Program-made: the position numbers and the translations under genes
Shown here: piece by piece, positions 20,791 through 29,449 of the stretch
Layout of the letters: each line of letters starts with the position of its first letter
How positions within the stretch are numbered: position 1 is the first letter of the stretch
Notes under the pieces: model-generated
The model's input: the letters and a program-made list of their open reading frames with translations, nothing else
Told to the model about the DNA's origin: nothing
The model's database searches: none
DNA from: Kineosporia sp. NBRC 101731
Lineage (GTDB): Bacteria; Actinomycetota; Actinomycetes; Actinomycetales; Kineosporiaceae
Reading direction: 5' to 3'
NCBI RefSeq assembly: GCF_030269305.1
Contig: NZ_BSTC01000009.1
Coordinates: 248,001-312,000, forward strand
Length of the DNA: 64,000 nucleotides

Positions 20791-20809
20791 CGGCCCCTCG
20801 AAGGGGCCG
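20791..20809 (+). terminator. Hairpin after PL1 gene
   Basis: CGGCCCCTCGAAGGGGCCG forms an 8-bp GC stem 15 bases after the stop codon. There is no T-run, as is common in actinomycete terminators. Confidence 0.6.
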
Positions 20810-20821
20810 GCGTAGAACGCA

Positions 20822-20854
20822 GGAAGCCCCGGGCCGGCATGGTCCGGGGCTTCC
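20822..20854 (+). terminator. Second tandem hairpin after PL1 gene
   Basis: GGAAGCCCCGG (20822-20832) pairs with CCGGGGCTTCC (20844-20854), an 11-bp stem with an 11-base loop. Together with the hairpin before it, it separates the lyase gene from the tRNA. Confidence 0.6.
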
Positions 20855-20946
20855 GCTGCTCGGCCCTGAGCCGGGGGTGGTCAGGAGTGGTCCTCGGAGT
20901 GGGATATGCTCATGGAGCTTCCTGAGCAGGGCAACCAATCAGGGGC

Positions 20947-21022
<76 letters not shown>

Positions 21023-21256
21023 GAGGAGCCTTATTCGAACTTGTGTCGTGCTCCATGCGACCAGCGGAGAAGGCAGCAGAGGGACCGTAGATGAAGGTCC
21101 CTCTGTCTCGTTTGGGGGACTTTTTCTCGGGCTCGGGGTGGTGGGCAGCGGTCATGAGGTCGTGGACGGGCTCGGTGTAGCTCTGTCCGGCGATGGTGAC
21201 GTTGGGGTCTTCGGGGTCGAGGTCGATGAGGGTCGCTTCGGCGCTGTCCGGCGACC

Positions 21257-21720
21257 TCAGGTGGTGTAGTCGGCGTTGATCCGGATGTAGCCGTCCGTCA
21301 GGTCGCACCCGTAGACGGTGAACGATCCGTCCCCGATGCCGTCGATCTCCAGGCGGATCACCCCGGGCACGCGCCGCGCCAGATCGACTCCCTCGAAACC
21401 CACCAGTGTTCCACTGGTGGAGGTGAAGATCTCGCGGGCCGCAGCGCCGCGGACCGCCGCCACCCGGCCCGGCCTCAAGGTGGAAGGCAGATCACAGTGC
21501 GGGCGGATCGCCTCCTGCATCAGGTTCACGCCGGTCGAGACACTGACCAGACTGGTGATCGGGCTGCCGCAGATCCGCGGGTTCACCTCGATCACCTTCG
21601 GCCCCTCGCCGGTCAGGCGCAGCTCCACGTGCCGAACCCAAGATTGTGCCCGACGGCCTCCAGCGCCTGCAGGGCAACCAGACCCAAGATGCCACCGGGG
21701 CGCACGCCCAGCCGGCCAGC
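21257..21720 (-). pseudogene. ATP-grasp enzyme remnant, frameshifted and 5'-truncated
   Basis: The downstream frame ends with HVELRLTGEGPKVIEVNPR and an SPITSLVSVSTGVNL segment, the typical C-terminal ATP-grasp metal- and substrate-binding region, and stops at 21257. The matching upstream part (VALQALEAVGHNLGFG) is in another frame and joins at about 21631, where one base appears to be missing before CAC (His). Nothing upstream of 21720 continues the domain. What remains is about 150 codons of a carboxylate-amine ligase or carbamoyl-phosphate-synthase-like enzyme. It lies 235 bp past the tRNA. The enzyme class is inference. Confidence 0.65.
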
Positions 21721-22271
21721 GTCTGCACGGCACTGCTCTCAGCTACACATCCAGCCCGAGTATCGCGCTCCGTGGTCGCGGGGAATGGCCGCATCGTGCG
21801 CCTGGCTGCCACCGAAGACCGCCGACTGGCAGGCCATTCGGGGGTTTACTGGCCCGCCGACGCCGACCCAAGCTGGAAACTCGCGTTGACCGCAACCTGA
21901 TTGAGGGACTGGCTACCCGCCGATCCCTCGAGACCCGGTGCGTGATCCAGAATGCCTTCCTGGCAGTGGGTTTAGACCGGAAGACGGTCTGGCCACACGC
22001 TGCCAAGCCGGTGGACCGGACGGAACCGCCACGTATACGCCGACTCCAGTACCTCCTTGCGGCCCGTCCCTCAGGTCATCGGTTCGTCCCGACCTACTGG
22101 TTCTCACATTTGACTGACGGCGACGGCAAAGACCGCCCTTCCGGCACCCTTCAGCTGCCCCGAGGCGGAGCCGTTGAAGAAGGCGTCTGCTGAGACGTGG
22201 AACTGGCCGTCCCATGGCCAAGGTTCGCTGCGCATCTGCTCGGGCGACGGATCTGGGAGGGGAAACTGGGG
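21721..22271. other. Gap: no supported gene
   Basis: About 550 bp between the ATP-grasp remnant and the AbiEii gene. Short overlapping frames exist on both strands, but none shows a start with a ribosome-binding site, a recognisable domain or a coherent protein composition. It looks like decayed DNA. Confidence 0.5.
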
Positions 22272-23180
22272 TCACAGCAACCACTCGCTGATGGCTGGCT
22301 CCCAGACCTTGGTTCGCGCCTCGCCGGTCATGGCCGGCTCCAGGAACGTCGCCACGAGTTCGCAGGCGGAGTCGAAATTCTGGTGGTTGCTGCACCGAGG
22401 GGTTCTCCTGGCCAGAGGCAGATAGGTAGCCCGCCAGGGATCCGGGATGATTAGCTGGTCCTTGTGCGGCAGCTCGCGGTGCGCCCTTTCCGCTTTGATC
22501 GCAACGTAAAGGTCTTCTCCCAGGACTTTTTGGGTTCGTGCGAAGACGACGAGGTCGACCAAGTCACGGACCCGGCTGGACGTATTGCCGGAGCCGTAGA
22601 TCGCCTCGGTCGCGCACAACTTGTCAGCAACATGATCGACAACCGGGTAGAGATGCAGCGTCGGGGGTACCAGGCCGCTGATCTGAAGAGGGGTTTCGGC
22701 GACGCGTAGTTCTGGAGAGGCGGTCATGAGCGATCCCGCGACCTGATCGACACCGAAACTATCGCGGCGCGCGACGCCACAGAACGCAGTGATCTGGACG
22801 CGGGAACCTGTCACATGGGGTTGCTGGGTGGCGCCGCCGCCCGACTGAATGGGTCCAATAGCGAAGCGAAAATGATCAGACAGGTCCAGCGCACAAGCTC
22901 GTCGAAGTGCTGCCAGCGCCTCGTCGATGTCGCCGAGACGGCGCAAGAGGTCGACGTCCTTGCTGTGCCGCGCATCGTTGACCCGGGCGAGCACTGCGGT
23001 GCCGCCCTTCAGTACCCAGGGTTCGTGGGGGTCGGCGAAGACACGGGCGAGAAAACGGTCATAGACGAAGCGTCGCATCAGTTCTTGTGACGGGATGCTG
23101 GTCGCCCTCGACGTGGATTTGGCCTTGTCAGTGACGGCACGCCACATTGCCGCGCCATCTCGGTAGGCCGTCGGGCTCAT
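22272..23180 (-). CDS. AbiEii-type nucleotidyltransferase toxin
   Basis: A 302-residue protein of the AbiEii/AbiGii nucleotidyltransferase family (the DUF1814 group), the toxin of type IV AbiE toxin-antitoxin and abortive-infection systems. Visible motifs are LKGGTAVLAR near residue 57 (GG-T/S nucleotidyltransferase loop), the following KDVDLL acidic pair, and DKLCA...RVRDLVDLVVFA near residues 185-210, the conserved Lys and Arg-Asp motifs of this family. Related enzymes transfer nucleotides, in some cases to tRNA, and block growth or phage replication. Its ATG overlaps the antitoxin stop by 4 bases (ATGA), so the two are translationally coupled. Length and motifs suggest it is intact. The phage trigger is unknown. 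Confidence 0.85.
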   Translation of the reverse strand: MSPTAYRDGAAMWRAVTDKAKSTSRATSIPSQELMRRFVYDRFLARVFADPHEPWVLKGGTAVLARVNDARHSKDVDLLRRLGDIDEALAALRRACALDLSDHFRFAIGPIQSGGGATQQPHVTGSRVQITAFCGVARRDSFGVDQVAGSLMTASPELRVAETPLQISGLVPPTLHLYPVVDHVADKLCATEAIYGSGNTSSRVRDLVDLVVFARTQKVLGEDLYVAIKAERAHRELPHKDQLIIPDPWRATYLPLARRTPRCSNHQNFDSACELVATFLEPAMTGEARTKVWEPAISEWLL

Positions 23181-24181
23181 GGGGCCTCCTTCTTCGCGAC
23201 GGTCTGCATGGCTTGTGCAGCCGAAGCCAAGGCTTCGCGCATACCTGCTGAGTCGTAGATTCGTTGCGTCTGGGCGACTGCGGCCAGGGCCGTTCGCACC
23301 CCCGAGAGATCGATGCGCGCGACAGGAAAGCTGATCTGTCTGACCATCTCGAGTGTGTGAGCAAGTTCGTCGTTGGTGATCGTCGAATCCTTGATGACCT
23401 GAGCCAGTTGCGTGAGGGCGGCAAGTGTTTCCGGCGAACTGGACAGCAGATCGAGGGCCTGGAGCTCGGGTCGGCCTGATGCCCTGACGACCAGCTCTCG
23501 GCCGAGCTCGCTGTCGAGTAGTTGCCGCTCTAGATCGGCGGGGCTCATCCCCGCCAGGTCGAGCAGCAGGAGAAGAAGCGCTGAACCGTCGCGAACGTGG
23601 TGGCGGCGAGCCGCAGGGGCCAGGGCCGTTTCAAGGCTCGGACCGTCAGTCAGGTTCTGACGTAGGGAGTCGGCGATGATAGCCGCGACGTGCTCCAGCT
23701 CATGGCCGATGAGGAGGAGGTCGGCGACTGTACGGGCTGCCGTTGTCACGGGCAGGCCGTTCGAGATGGTGATCTCTTCCGGTTTCAGTGTGCCTCGGCG
23801 GACGCGGAGCCCTGCTCGTCTGGTCTGGTGACGATGGGGGACCGTGAACTCGTGCTCATCAGCGATCAGGTCGCCCACGCCTAGTAGCTGGGCCGCGCTT
23901 GCATGGGAGACGACGCCCGCAGCGGTGAGGTCCGTGAGACGGGCTTCGGCTGTTGCCTCGGGTGCGAGTGCGAGCCAGGCAGCACGCAGGTCCAGATATT
24001 GATCGGCCTGAACCCCGGGCGTGGCATAGACGCCGTGTATCACCCGGTCGAGCAGCCCGACCTTGACCATTCGTGTCAGTTGCATGCGGGCAATGCCGGC
24101 CTGCGATGCCTGGGCGGCGGTGATCAGGCCCCACTGGCTGGCAGCCAGTGAAGCAACTTCGACGGCAGCCATCACACTCAT
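23177..24181 (-). CDS. AbiEi-family antitoxin and autorepressor
   Basis: A 334-residue partner of the AbiEii toxin. Residues 19-56 are the N-terminal winged-helix 'AbiEi antitoxin' domain (LITAAQASQAGI, then GLLDRVIHGVYATPG). The middle part (FTVPHRHQTRRAGLRVRRG, then TISNGLPVTTAARTVADLL) is typical of the family; the C-terminal third is helical and less conserved. AbiEi proteins bind inverted repeats in their own promoter and repress the operon, and three 13-bp iterons lie directly upstream. The start may be ATG 24181 or the in-frame ATG 24172; neither has a clear Shine-Dalgarno sequence, so a leaderless start is possible. Confidence 0.85.
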   Translation of the reverse strand: MSVMAAVEVASLAASQWGLITAAQASQAGIARMQLTRMVKVGLLDRVIHGVYATPGVQADQYLDLRAAWLALAPEATAEARLTDLTAAGVVSHASAAQLLGVGDLIADEHEFTVPHRHQTRRAGLRVRRGTLKPEEITISNGLPVTTAARTVADLLLIGHELEHVAAIIADSLRQNLTDGPSLETALAPAARRHHVRDGSALLLLLLDLAGMSPADLERQLLDSELGRELVVRASGRPELQALDLLSSSPETLAALTQLAQVIKDSTITNDELAHTLEMVRQISFPVARIDLSGVRTALAAVAQTQRIYDSAGMREALASAAQAMQTVAKKEAP

Positions 24182-24182
24182 G

Positions 24183-24247
24183 CTGCAAATGTAACACTCA
24201 GATGGATACTTTTGCAGGTCGCATCCGGAGTTCTGTTACTTATGCAG
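24183..24247 (-). promoter_or_regulatory. Operator cluster of three 13-bp iterons before the AbiE operon
   Basis: CTGCAAATGTAAC (24183-24195) is an inverted copy of GTTACTTATGCAG (24235-24247), and GATACTTTTGCAG (24205-24217) is a direct copy of the latter, each pair matching at 11 of 13 bases. The first copy abuts the AbiEi start codon. AbiEi regulators are known to bind inverted repeats in their own promoters, so this is the likely autoregulatory site. Confidence 0.55.
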
Positions 24248-24956
24248 AACGACGATCACGTTGGAGGCTGCCTGCGCGTCTGGTGGGGTGGATGGCCTTG
24301 CTGGAGGAGGAGCAGGCTCAAGGGACGAAGGCGGTGCTGTCTGGCCAAGCCCACTCATGGTGACCCGGTCAATGTCCGTTTGGCGCCCATATCAGCTGCT
24401 AGAGCTCGTTCGCCGAGGCCCAGGTATGACGTGGTGGTGGAGCTGAAGAGAAGGGTCGAGAACCGCAAGTCGGTCCAGCCCTGTTCGTCCGCTGTGCGCC
24501 AGAAGTCGACGATCAGCGCCGCATCGCTGCCCGCCAGCCGATCGAGAGAAAACCCCCGAATGCGCGCACCGAAGCACTCGAGGAGGGAGAACTTGCCGGT
24601 CCCGTTGCATCTGTCGTGGCGTTGGGCACGGGTGAGCTGAACCAGGGTGAGAGGGCCCGGCTGGGCATCACCGCGGCAGCCTTCGTCACCGCCGTGTGCT
24701 TGCTTCCGCTGCAGCAGCTGGTGCAGGAGGGCGCCTGCTCGACCGTGAGCGCACTCTCTCGCCGGCGACGAGGCGGATGTTCGTCCACCAGGTCCGGGAC
24801 GACCCAGCAGATGATCTCGCTGAACACCGCCGGCTCCGAGGTGGCCGTGATCATTCTGGGTCGCTCCTGGGAGCCCTTGCGCCAGCGCCTCGAGCCCGGC
24901 CGCCGGGAAAGGGAAAATCGATCGCGTTCGGCTCCGCCGGCGAGGACGATACAGCC
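24248..24956. other. Gap: no supported gene
   Basis: About 700 bp between the AbiE operator and the small gene at 24957. A minus-strand frame over 24355-24600 has a protein-like composition (ARIRGFSLDRLAGSDAALIV...), but it has no start, ribosome-binding site or family I recognise. It may be a gene fragment. Confidence 0.4.
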
Positions 24957-25181
24957 ATGTCTGGTGCACCTGAAGGATTCACCCATCGCATCCGCAAGAA
25001 CGGGGACGTCGAGGTGCTCCACCACGGCCGCTCTGCGGCTGTACTTCGCGGCACCGCCGTGGCCCGCTTCTTGACCGACGTGGACAGCGACGATCCGCAG
25101 GAGTTGATGGCGCGCATCACCGGGAACTACAAACACGGCAACGAGCGGACCGCTCAGCAACATCCCCGCAACCGGCGCTGA
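24957..25181 (+). CDS. Small conserved-looking actinobacterial protein
   Basis: A 74-residue basic protein with the pattern FTHRIRKNGDVEVLHHGR, a ...LRG...FL...DPQELMAR middle and an ITGNYKHGNER end. I associate this pattern with short hypothetical proteins common in actinomycetes. No signal peptide, membrane segment or catalytic motif is visible, and the function is unknown. ATG 24957 is the first start after which the composition looks protein-like; the frame is open upstream but Arg-rich and shadow-like. A strong hairpin follows at 25338. Confidence 0.65.
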   Translation: MSGAPEGFTHRIRKNGDVEVLHHGRSAAVLRGTAVARFLTDVDSDDPQELMARITGNYKHGNERTAQQHPRNRR

Positions 25182-25337
25182 TAACACGCTGCTGGGCACG
25201 CCGGTGCTGGTTCCGGATGCCTTCTGCCAACCAGTCTTCCGGTTCGTCATCGGTGTGATCGAAGGGACCGTGAGAGGTTTCCGGACAGTCCCGATCCTGG
25301 ACGTCCGGGAAGGCCCTCTGGCCGGGGCAAAGCTACT

Positions 25338-25370
25338 GGCCGGGCCGACATTGTCGGCCCGGCCATTTTC
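25338..25370 (+). terminator. Strong hairpin with T-rich tail
   Basis: GGCCGGGCCGACA (25338-25350) and TGTCGGCCCGGCC (25352-25364) are perfect 13-base inverted arms, followed by ATTTTCT. This fits intrinsic termination of plus-strand transcripts. Transcripts from the convergent PL9 gene also run into it. Confidence 0.75.
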
Positions 25371-25451
25371 TCTGGGGGCGTTCGTAGCGCGTGGTGTTCT
25401 GTGTGCGCCGGTCCCGGCTCCGTGAAGCGGTGGATTCGTGGATCGGCTGGG

Positions 25452-27266
25452 TCAGAAGGTGACGACCTTGCCTCCGAAAGTGGTGACCAGCGTGCCGTTA
25501 GAGGCGAACGACCAGGCCAGCGCACCGCTGTAGGAAGCACAGCGCGATCCGTTGGTGCCGGTCCAGAACTGGTTCGTGCTGTCGACGGTGCCGACGGTCT
25601 TGTCGTTGGAACCGTCCACGGTGAACCGGCACGAGGTGTTGCTGCGGAAGGTGGAGGTGCCTTCGTCGAATGAGAAGTTGCGCTCGGCGTTGTCGATGCT
25701 GAGGTTGCTGGTGATCGTCATCGAGCCGGGGTTGCTGTTGTAGGTGAAGCCGTGGTGTCCGTTGTGGTAGGCAATGTTGCGCCGGATGATGTGGTTGACC
25801 TGGATGTCCTCGCCGCCGAGCTTGAAGCCGTTGCGGTCCCCGGCCGTGTTCACGGTCCCGTCGGTGAGGGTGCCGTTGTTGTAGGCCAGTGAGTCTTCGA
25901 TCGTCACCGGGCCGATCGCGCCGGTGTCGGTCTTGGTGTAGAGGTCCCAGCCGTCGTCGATGTTGTTGTGCGAGACGTCGTACCGGAAGACGTTGCCGGT
26001 GCCCACGGTGAGCTTGGCGGCGAAGCCGTCGGCGTCTTCACCGTCGGAGTCGGCGTTGTCGTGCGACTCGGAGCTGAGCACCTGGTTGTTGGCCGGCCAG
26101 GCCGAACTGGCAGTGGTGGAGGAAATGCGGGAGATCTGCAGGCCGCTGTCGTGGTTGAAGCTGGTGACGATGCGCTCGATGATGTTGTTGCTGCCACCGA
26201 CGAAGATGCCGTTGTCTCCGGCACGGGTGACCTGGATGCCGTAGACGTGCCAGTAGTTGCCGTTCAGGGCGAGGCCGCGGTTGGCGTCAGCCTCGGCCAT
26301 GGCCGAGAAGTTCAGCACCGGAGTCTCACCGGGGTAGGCCGAGAGCGTCTTGTAGGCGCTGGCAGTGCCGTTGTTGCCCGCCGCGATGGTCTGCGTCGTG
26401 GACAGCGAGTAGGTGCCACCGCGCAGGTAGATCGTCCCCCCGGCGGCGACCCGGGTGACCGCCGAGGCGAGGGTGGTCGGCGCCGAGATCGTGCCGGCCG
26501 CGCCGGCGGTGCCGCTCGGCGACACGTAGAGCGCGCCGTTGCTCGGCGCACTGGTGGTCGTCGGGGTGACGGGCACCGTCGTCGTCGGCACCGTGCCCGG
26601 CGTCGTCGGGGTGACCGGCGTCGTGGTGGGTGGCGTGGTCGTGCCGGTGCTCACCGTGACGTCGTCGAAGCCGGCGGACGCGTAACCGGTCTGCAGGCCG
26701 ATCCGGCCGGTGGCCGACACCGAACTCGTGCCCGAACCCACCCTCGTGCCGTCGATGGTGCCGGTGATCGTCGTCCCCGAGACCGTGAGGCCGAGCGTGT
26801 ACCAGGTGCCGGTGGAGACCGTCCGGCTCGAGGACGCCAGCACGGTGACGTTGCCGCTGTTCACGGACTGCAACTGCACCTGCCCGGAAAGCAGCGCGAG
26901 GCGGTAGAAAGTGGTCGAGCTGCTCGACCGCGAGAGCAGACCGACGAAGCCGCCGGAGCCGAACGAGAGCGGCTTGACCCTCGCGGTGGCGGTGTAGTCG
27001 GTCCATGAGGTGTCACCGGCGAACTCGCGGGCGTTCTCGCTGCTCGCGTTGGTCTGGCGCAGCGTCTGCGAGCCGTCGCTGACGAGTGACCAGGTGCCGC
27101 CCGACTTGGACCAGGCGCTCGTGCTGCCCGACTCGAAATCGGCAGTGAACACAGTGGCCGCCTGGGCGTTGCTGCTGGTGATGGCGATCCCGGCGGCGAT
27201 CAGCATGACCAGTCCGCCGGCGCCGGCGAGCCGGCGCAGCCCTCGGGCGCGTGGTGAGTGTGACAT
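25452..27266 (-). CDS. Secreted pectate lyase, PL9 family
   Basis: A 604-residue secreted enzyme. Residues 1-37 are a signal peptide (SHSPRARGLRR, hydrophobic core, AQAA). Residues 38-205 form a jelly-roll/LamG-like module (FTADFESGSTSAWSKSGG, then GFDDVTVSTG) as found beside glycan-active domains. A Thr/Pro linker leads to the PL9 parallel beta-helix (YVSPSGTAGAAGTISAPTT onward). The segment DSDGEDADGFAAKLT carries the acidic Ca-binding cluster and the Lys that serves as base in characterised PL9 enzymes; DVSHNNIDDGWDLYTK is also typical. It should cut polygalacturonate by beta-elimination outside the cell. AAGGAG lies 10 bases before the ATG. It follows a PL1 gene on the same strand, 119 bp apart, with a hairpin between them. 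Confidence 0.9.
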   Translation of the reverse strand: MSHSPRARGLRRLAGAGGLVMLIAAGIAITSSNAQAATVFTADFESGSTSAWSKSGGTWSLVSDGSQTLRQTNASSENAREFAGDTSWTDYTATARVKPLSFGSGGFVGLLSRSSSSTTFYRLALLSGQVQLQSVNSGNVTVLASSSRTVSTGTWYTLGLTVSGTTITGTIDGTRVGSGTSSVSATGRIGLQTGYASAGFDDVTVSTGTTTPPTTTPVTPTTPGTVPTTTVPVTPTTTSAPSNGALYVSPSGTAGAAGTISAPTTLASAVTRVAAGGTIYLRGGTYSLSTTQTIAAGNNGTASAYKTLSAYPGETPVLNFSAMAEADANRGLALNGNYWHVYGIQVTRAGDNGIFVGGSNNIIERIVTSFNHDSGLQISRISSTTASSAWPANNQVLSSESHDNADSDGEDADGFAAKLTVGTGNVFRYDVSHNNIDDGWDLYTKTDTGAIGPVTIEDSLAYNNGTLTDGTVNTAGDRNGFKLGGEDIQVNHIIRRNIAYHNGHHGFTYNSNPGSMTITSNLSIDNAERNFSFDEGTSTFRSNTSCRFTVDGSNDKTVGTVDSTNQFWTGTNGSRCASYSGALAWSFASNGTLVTTFGGKVVTF

Positions 27267-27324
27267 CAGGGTGTCTCTCCTTCTTCTCGCGAGGGATGGG
27301 GCTGAGGTTCGGGACGGGGCAGCA

Positions 27325-27354
27325 ATGGGCGGCCCTTGCGGAAAGGCCGCCCAT
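27325..27354 (-). terminator. Hairpin between the PL1 and PL9 genes
   Basis: ATGGGCGGCC (27325-27334) pairs with GGCCGCCCAT (27345-27354). It lies just after the PL1 stop and 59 bp before the PL9 start. There is no T-run, so it could terminate, attenuate or stabilise the mRNA. Confidence 0.5.
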
Positions 27355-27385
27355 GGCCCGGAAAACAGCGCGTCCTCGGGGACGG

Positions 27386-28567
27386 TCAGGACACGATGCC
27401 GGCCGTACCCGTGGCCTCACCCTGGAGCCCGAAAGACGTGGTTCCGGCCGCCGGGATGGCGGCCTGGACGGAACAGCTGCCGTCGGAGGTTTTCAGGCCG
27501 GTGCCGGCGCCGGCGGTGGCGGTGACGATCTGGGGCACGCAGGAGGCCGGGTCCAGGGAGTAGGAGTAGGGGATGCTGATGGTGGTGTTCGACACCGGGT
27601 TGGGTCCGGCCGGGTTGTTCTCGCTGCTCTTGGCCGTCCAGGTGATGTTGTCGAAGATGTTGCCGCTGACCTGCCAGTAGCCGGGTAGGTCGGTGTAGAA
27701 GGTGCCCAGGACGTCGTTGGAGTCCTTGAAGTAGTTGTTCTCGACCTTGGCCCGGCCGCCGTCCCGGGAGTTGATCCCGGACTTGGTGAGGTTCAGGTAG
27801 TAGTTGTTGTAGATGTGGGCGGTCGCCGCCCGCAGCAGCGGTGTGCGGGATTCGATGGTCGAGTACAGGTTGTGGTGGTAGGTGATCGGGCCGTTCCCGG
27901 TGTCGCTGTCGCTGGACCCGACGAGGCCACCACGGCCGGAGTTCTTCAGGACGCTGTACGAGAGGGTCACGTACTTCGTGTCAGCCTTCAGGTCGAACAG
28001 TCCGTCGTACCCGGCGTCCTCCCCACCGGAGGCGATCAGGGTCGCGTGGTCGACCCAGACGTTGTGAACGTTGGTCTCCATGCCGATGGCGTCGCCGCCG
28101 TTGGAGGTGGGGGAGCCGGACTTCTTCACGTTCTGGACGGTGACGTTCTGGACGATGATGTTCGAGGAGTTGCGCAGGTGGATCCCGATCTGGTCGAACA
28201 CCGCGCTCGAACCCACCCCGAGGATGGTGACGTTGCTGACGTCCTTGATCTCGATGACACCGGCGGCCGTGTTGCAGCTGCCGGAGACCTTGGCCGTGTT
28301 CCCCACGGTGATCGTGCCCGCGACCTCGATGACGATCGGGGTGCTGGCACTGGCCCGCCCGCACAGTGCCTGGTGGATCTGGGTTCCGGTGGTGGCCCGC
28401 ACCGTCACCCCACCGGCTCCACCCGTCGTTCCCCCGTTCTGCGTCGCGAACCCCGACGCCGAACCCACCGCTGAGGCCTGAGATGCCAAGAACGGCACAC
28501 CCATCACCGCCGCTGTCACCGATGCGGCCAGTGCCGAACGGAAGGGAAACCTTTTCGTTTTCGACAT
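27386..28567 (-). CDS. Secreted pectate lyase, PL1 family
   Basis: A 393-residue secreted pectate lyase, expected to act on polygalacturonate. A signal peptide covers about residues 1-33 (SKTKRFPFRS, hydrophobic core, ASQASA). The PL1 beta-helix carries VWVDHATL, GYDGLFDLKADTKYVTL and the catalytic-Arg motif RTPLLR. It is a paralogue of the gene at 19190 but ends after the catalytic domain, without the linker and F5/8C module. The ribosome-binding site is weak (GCGAG). A 35-codon ORF and a LacI-type palindrome lie upstream on the same strand, suggesting regulated expression. Confidence 0.92.
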   Translation of the reverse strand: MSKTKRFPFRSALAASVTAAVMGVPFLASQASAVGSASGFATQNGGTTGGAGGVTVRATTGTQIHQALCGRASASTPIVIEVAGTITVGNTAKVSGSCNTAAGVIEIKDVSNVTILGVGSSAVFDQIGIHLRNSSNIIVQNVTVQNVKKSGSPTSNGGDAIGMETNVHNVWVDHATLIASGGEDAGYDGLFDLKADTKYVTLSYSVLKNSGRGGLVGSSDSDTGNGPITYHHNLYSTIESRTPLLRAATAHIYNNYYLNLTKSGINSRDGGRAKVENNYFKDSNDVLGTFYTDLPGYWQVSGNIFDNITWTAKSSENNPAGPNPVSNTTISIPYSYSLDPASCVPQIVTATAGAGTGLKTSDGSCSVQAAIPAAGTTSFGLQGEATGTAGIVS

Positions 28568-28692
28568 TTTCGTCTCGCTTTCGTCGTTGAAGGCTGAGAT
28601 CGCTTTACTGTTGGACTTTTCGTGCTGGCGTCATTCGTGATCATGATCCGGCAGCTTGACGGTGTCGCTGAAGTCGGTGGTCGGGCTCGCGA

Positions 28693-28800
28693 TCATTTGG
28701 ATGAAACTGGCTTTCCAGAAAGACGAATCGTCTGATTGGTGCTCGCCGCGGTGAGGCTCGTCGTCGCGACCAGATGTTCACGGTTCTGTCTTCGGGGCAT
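28693..28800 (-). CDS. Possible 35-residue leader ORF upstream of PL1
   Basis: ATG at 28800 is preceded by GAGGAG with 6 bases spacing, a better ribosome-binding site than that of the lyase gene. The 35-residue product is basic and Thr/Ser-rich, with no recognisable domain. It ends 125 bp before the PL1 start on the same strand. It may be a translated leader or chance. Confidence 0.35.
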   Translation of the reverse strand: MPRRQNREHLVATTSLTAASTNQTIRLSGKPVSSK

Positions 28801-28853
28801 GGTGTCTCCTCATCGAGAACTGCCAGGGCGTCCGAACGTCAAGATCCGAGCTG

Positions 28854-28867
28854 GTGAGCGCTTACCA
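28854..28867 (-). promoter_or_regulatory. LacI-type operator palindrome
   Basis: GGTGAGCGCTTACC is a 14-bp palindrome with one mismatched pair, centred on GC within AGCGCT, the general form of LacI/GalR-family operators. On the minus strand TTGCCA precedes it as a possible -35. It sits 54 bp before the small ORF and about 290 bp before the PL1 start. Control by a pectin-responsive repressor is inference. Confidence 0.45.
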
Positions 28868-29449
28868 CATTGGCAAGCTAGGCGCGGTACAGGCCTAAGT
28901 CAAACGCCATTGGGCTGTTGAAGCCATTCTTCGATCCGTGCGAGAGCAGTCGAGCGGCACTGCGGTTGTTCTGGCGGAAGGCGCTTACCGCCTCCTATCA
29001 GAGACGACGGTCGCTGGGTGCATCCGGGCTGCCGCTGGAAGCGCTCTCGCAACTGCCCGCTCGCGGCCGGGCGGGACGGTGAAACTCTTTCATCACAGTC
29101 GATCTTCGCGCGCCCGAACCCTGTCGTCTGAACACCGAGCCGAACAGGTCTGGTTCTTCTGAATGAGGCGGTCACCCGGTCCACGGCGTGCCAACCGTCC
29201 CTGACCAGGTGTGCTCGCCGTCTCCGGACCACTGATCCGAGGCGGATCGTCAGCTAACCGTCAGGTTGCACGTCGGTCACCCGTCCAGCAGTAACGGTCG
29301 GATACCGGGTGACCGGACGAGAGCCGTCCGGGAATCGAACCCGAGGGTGACATGGCATCTGCTTCGAACTGTCTCGCCCCTCTCGTCCTGCCCACCAGGT
29401 ATCGGGGAGCCGGCTGGACGACCCGGGTGCCGGGCGAGGGGGTCCGGCG
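28868..29449. other. Gap: divergent intergenic region with an inverted repeat and a T-arm-like sequence
   Basis: No gene is supported here. GGTCACCCG (29275-29283) and CGGGTGACC (29306-29314) are perfect 9-bp inverted arms about 140 bp before the DUF2993 gene. On the minus strand 29330-29342 reads GGGTTCGATTCCC, like a tRNA T-arm, but no matching 5' half was found. Confidence 0.4.

Noticed and set aside
24355-24969. Minus-strand frame near the AbiE operator
   Set aside because: The last 80 codons look protein-like, but no start, ribosome-binding site or family could be identified, so it is described only as part of a gap.
29280-29360. Complete tRNA on the minus strand
   Set aside because: A T-arm-like motif is present, but no matching acceptor 5' strand, D-arm or anticodon arm could be folded.
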